Positions 61,841-64,000 of a DNA stretch of 64,000 bases are shown here, piece by piece (position 1 is the stretch's first letter; every line of letters starts with the position of its first letter). The notes under the pieces are model-generated. The model ran no database searches and was not told where the DNA came from. It worked only from the letters and a program-made list of their open reading frames with translations. Source of the stretch: an uncultured Ulvibacter sp. (lineage in GTDB: Bacteria > Bacteroidota > Bacteroidia > Flavobacteriales > Flavobacteriaceae); NCBI GenBank assembly GCA_943789105.1, contig CALSSW010000005.1:1-64000 (forward strand), given 5' to 3'. The translations under genes were made by a program, and so were the position numbers.

Positions 61841-62461
61841 TTAGTCTCTCTTTGAAATTTCATCTCTTATTTTTGCAGCAATTTCATAATCTTCATTTTT
61901 AACAGCGCCTTCTAGTAATTGGTTGAGTTCTTTTAAGGTGCTGGTTTTATAGTCTTGAGATTCGGTGGGGGGTGTCTTCGAGTCATCATTTTGTAAAAAC
62001 TCATCTACAACATCCTCTAGTTCTTTTTTTTCTTCTTTTTTGCCACCAGTTTTTAAGAACATGCCTGCACTATCCAAAATTTCTTTGTGACTAAAAATAG
62101 GCGCTTTAAATCGAAGTGCTAGCGCAATGGCATCACTTGTTCGAGCATCTACAATTTCTTCTACACCCTCACGCTCACAAATGATACTGGAGAAGAATAC
62201 CCCATCAACTAGTTTATGTATAATTACTTGTGTGATAATAATTGAAAAACGATCAGAGAAGTTTTTAAATAAATCATGGGTAAGAGGTCTGGGAGGCATG
62301 ATTTCTTTCTCAAGTGCAATAGCAATAGATTGAGCTTCACTGGCGCCAATGACTATGGGTAGTTTTCTATTGCCTTCTACCTCACTGAGTATTAGGGCGT
62401 AAGCACCATTTTGTGTTTGGCTATAAGAAATTCCATCAATGTTTAATCTAACTAGACTCAT
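61841..62461 (-). CDS. Bifunctional nuclease family protein (DUF151) with UvrB/C-type motif
   Basis: 206 residues. N-terminal DUF151/BFN domain (YALILSEVEGNRKLPIVIGASEAQSIAIALE, VDARTSDAIALALRFKAPIF), then a charged linker and a C-terminal UVR-like helix pair (LNQLLEGAVKNEDYEIAAKIRDEISKRD). Belongs to the same minus-strand run as etfA and nupC. Confidence 0.92.
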   Translation of the reverse strand: MSLVRLNIDGISYSQTQNGAYALILSEVEGNRKLPIVIGASEAQSIAIALEKEIMPPRPLTHDLFKNFSDRFSIIITQVIIHKLVDGVFFSSIICEREGVEEIVDARTSDAIALALRFKAPIFSHKEILDSAGMFLKTGGKKEEKKELEDVVDEFLQNDDSKTPPTESQDYKTSTLKELNQLLEGAVKNEDYEIAAKIRDEISKRD

Positions 62462-62545
62462 AGTTTAAAATTAAAAAAAGCTGTTTAAACAGGATGTTTG
62501 TCCTAATTTAAACAGCCATTTTCAAAGGCACAAAGTAATAAAAAA

Positions 62546-63508
62546 TTATGCGTTTTGCGCTTTAAAAGCCTTTAATTTTTCATTTAGTTGTGGTACAATT
62601 TCAAATGCATCTCCTACAATACCGTAGTCTGCTGCTTTAAAAAATGGAGCCTCAGGGTCAGTATTTATAACCACTTTTACCTTAGAGGAGTTAATACCAG
62701 CAAGGTGCTGTATGGCTCCACTAATACCAATGGCAATGTAGAGTGAGGCAGCCACTGGTTTTCCGGTTTGTCCAACATGTTCTCCATGAGATCTCCATCC
62801 CATATCACTAACAGGTTTTGAGCAAGCTGTAGCAGCTCCTAATATGGTAGCCATTTCTTCAATCATACCCCAGTTTTCTGGCCCTTTTAATCCGCGCCCT
62901 GCAGAGACTACAACTTCTGCATCTGCTATGGTCACCTTATCTGTCGCTTTATCTACAGACAGTACCTTGGTGCTGTTTTGTTGTAGACTTGGTGAGAAGG
63001 CCTCTGATACTGCAGCTCCAGAAGCCTCATGCAAACCATATGCGTTTTTACCTAAACCAATTATTTTGACAGGTGTGTTTATTTGTGTTAAAGAAAATGC
63101 TTTGTTGGTATACACGCTGTGCTTTATTTTAAATGGCGTGATGCTCTGGGGGAGGGCAACAACGTTAGAGACATATCCAGCCTCTAGATTGACAGCCACT
63201 AAAGGAGCCATATATTTTGCATTTGCAGTTTGAGACAACACAACAACGGTAGCATCTTGTGATGCCGCAGCTTGAGATATTACATCTGCATATCCCTGGG
63301 CATCAAAGTTTGCAAGGCTGTCATTTGTTATTTCTAGCACTTTATCTGCGCCATACATTCCTAGTTGGGATGTATTACTTGCGTTAATAGACACCGCTGT
63401 TAGGGTAGTGCCTAACTCAGTTGCTATTGCCTTTGCGTAGGATACGACTTCAAAGGCAGTTTTTTTAAAAGAACCATTTTCAGATTCTGTATAGACTAAA
63501 ACACTCAT
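62546..63508 (-). CDS. etfA: Electron transfer flavoprotein alpha subunit
   Basis: 320 residues. The C-terminal FAD domain is typical: VVSAGRGLKGPENWGMIEEMA, HVGQTGKPVAASLYIAIGISGAIQHLAGI and NTDPEAPFFKAADYGIVGDAFEIVPQL. Takes electrons from acyl-CoA dehydrogenases to the quinone pool with EtfB. 67 bases after etfB on the same strand. Confidence 0.95.
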   Translation of the reverse strand: MSVLVYTESENGSFKKTAFEVVSYAKAIATELGTTLTAVSINASNTSQLGMYGADKVLEITNDSLANFDAQGYADVISQAAASQDATVVVLSQTANAKYMAPLVAVNLEAGYVSNVVALPQSITPFKIKHSVYTNKAFSLTQINTPVKIIGLGKNAYGLHEASGAAVSEAFSPSLQQNSTKVLSVDKATDKVTIADAEVVVSAGRGLKGPENWGMIEEMATILGAATACSKPVSDMGWRSHGEHVGQTGKPVAASLYIAIGISGAIQHLAGINSSKVKVVINTDPEAPFFKAADYGIVGDAFEIVPQLNEKLKAFKAQNA

Positions 63509-63575
63509 ATGGTATAGGTATTTACTATTATTTTTAGGTATTCAAATAGTTTTGAAGGCCTGTTTTTGTTGTTAT

Positions 63576-64000
63576 TTAAATTACTTTGGCTTCGTTGTGT
63601 AATAAATCTATTAATTCATCCACATTATCTAAGAGCTTTACAGCTCCTCTTGGTGCAGGTTTTTCATAGGTTGTTGCTTGGCTTCTTGGGCTTTGCTCAA
63701 CTCCTGGTTTAACATGTAAAGGTTTGCTTCTAGCTTGCATGATACCGCGCATATTTGGGATGCGAAGATCACTTTCTTCAACCAATCCCTTTTGACCTCC
63801 AATAACAAGAGGTAAGGACGTTTGAAGGGTTTCTTTTCCGCCATCAATTTCTCTAATAGCAGTTACGCTGGCACCTTCTATCTCTAAACTAATACAGGTG
63901 TTTACAAAATTAGCTCCAATCATTTTTGCCAGCATTCCTGGCACCATACCACCATTGTAATCAATAGACTCGCGTCCTCCAATAATTAGATCATAGTCAC
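63576..64000 (-). CDS. etfB: Electron transfer flavoprotein beta subunit (5' end outside window)
   Basis: Only the C-terminal ~141 residues are present: DLIIGGRESIDYNGGMVPGMLAKMIGANFVNTC, QTSLPLVIGGQKGLVEESDLRIPNMRGIMQA and the tail to EAKVI. The missing N-terminus lies beyond 64000. Operon partner of etfA. Confidence 0.95.
   Translation of the reverse strand, partial: DYDLIIGGRESIDYNGGMVPGMLAKMIGANFVNTCISLEIEGASVTAIREIDGGKETLQTSLPLVIGGQKGLVEESDLRIPNMRGIMQARSKPLHVKPGVEQSPRSQATTYEKPAPRGAVKLLDNVDELIDLLHNEAKVI

Overview
The window looks like the chromosome of a marine member of the Flavobacteriaceae (Bacteroidota). It is AT-rich, and many genes are preceded by the Bacteroidota-type -7 box TAnnTTTG. 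It carries the gliding/type IX secretion genes gldK-gldL-gldM-gldN, several surface proteins with T9SS-type C-terminal sorting regions, an UpxY-type NusG paralogue, DUF983, and an etfB-etfA-nuclease-nupC-thyA neighbourhood.

Layout. 1-10.5 kb (minus strand): one giant secreted adhesin gene, cut by the left edge, made mostly of about nine near-identical 879-bp units (293 residues, three Ig-like domains each) behind a PKD-type N-terminal part. 10.8-19.3 kb (plus): topA, an arginase-fold gene with degenerate metal ligands, then gldKLMN and a terminator. 19.4-31.4 kb (plus): a TetR regulator, then an aerobic phenylacetyl-CoA catabolic operon (paaE-A-B-C-D-G-H-I, thiolase, paaZ, enoyl-CoA hydratase, paaY). 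A clear palindromic operator overlaps the promoter. PaaZ has an extra C-terminal DinB/DUF1569-like domain. No paaK ligase gene is visible. 31.4-46.5 kb: purT, an aminotransferase, a desaturase, rsmG, Omp28/thioredoxin-type surface proteins, a TlpA-like protein with an outer-membrane barrel protein, an FAD oxidoreductase, DUF983, an ABC-F ATPase and a small CPXCG protein. 46.7-53.65 kb: an integrative element of 6,855 bp inserted in an initiator tRNA-Met gene. It has 106-bp perfect direct repeats, a tyrosine integrase, paired ACTGTCAGT motifs at both inner ends, and an array of three surface-protein cassettes (one LRR, two BspA/DUF285-like). 53.65-56.15 kb appears to be the remnant of a second, older element ending in a decayed third att-like copy; it carries small lipoproteins. 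56.4-64 kb: cysteine dioxygenase, UpxY antiterminator, an HxlR regulator next to a 17-bp-arm inverted repeat, a TonB-C protein, thyA, nupC with an N-terminal extension, a bifunctional nuclease, etfA and etfB (cut by the right edge).

Quality note. Many otherwise normal genes (gldK, gldL, gldM, gldN, paaA, paaC, paaH, the thiolase, paaZ, both Omp28-like genes, the FAD oxidoreductase, one BspA-like gene and the adhesin N-terminus) are broken by frame changes, most of them net +1. I favour uncorrected indels in the assembly over real gene decay, but the sequence alone cannot settle this. These genes are given at full extent with the breaks noted.
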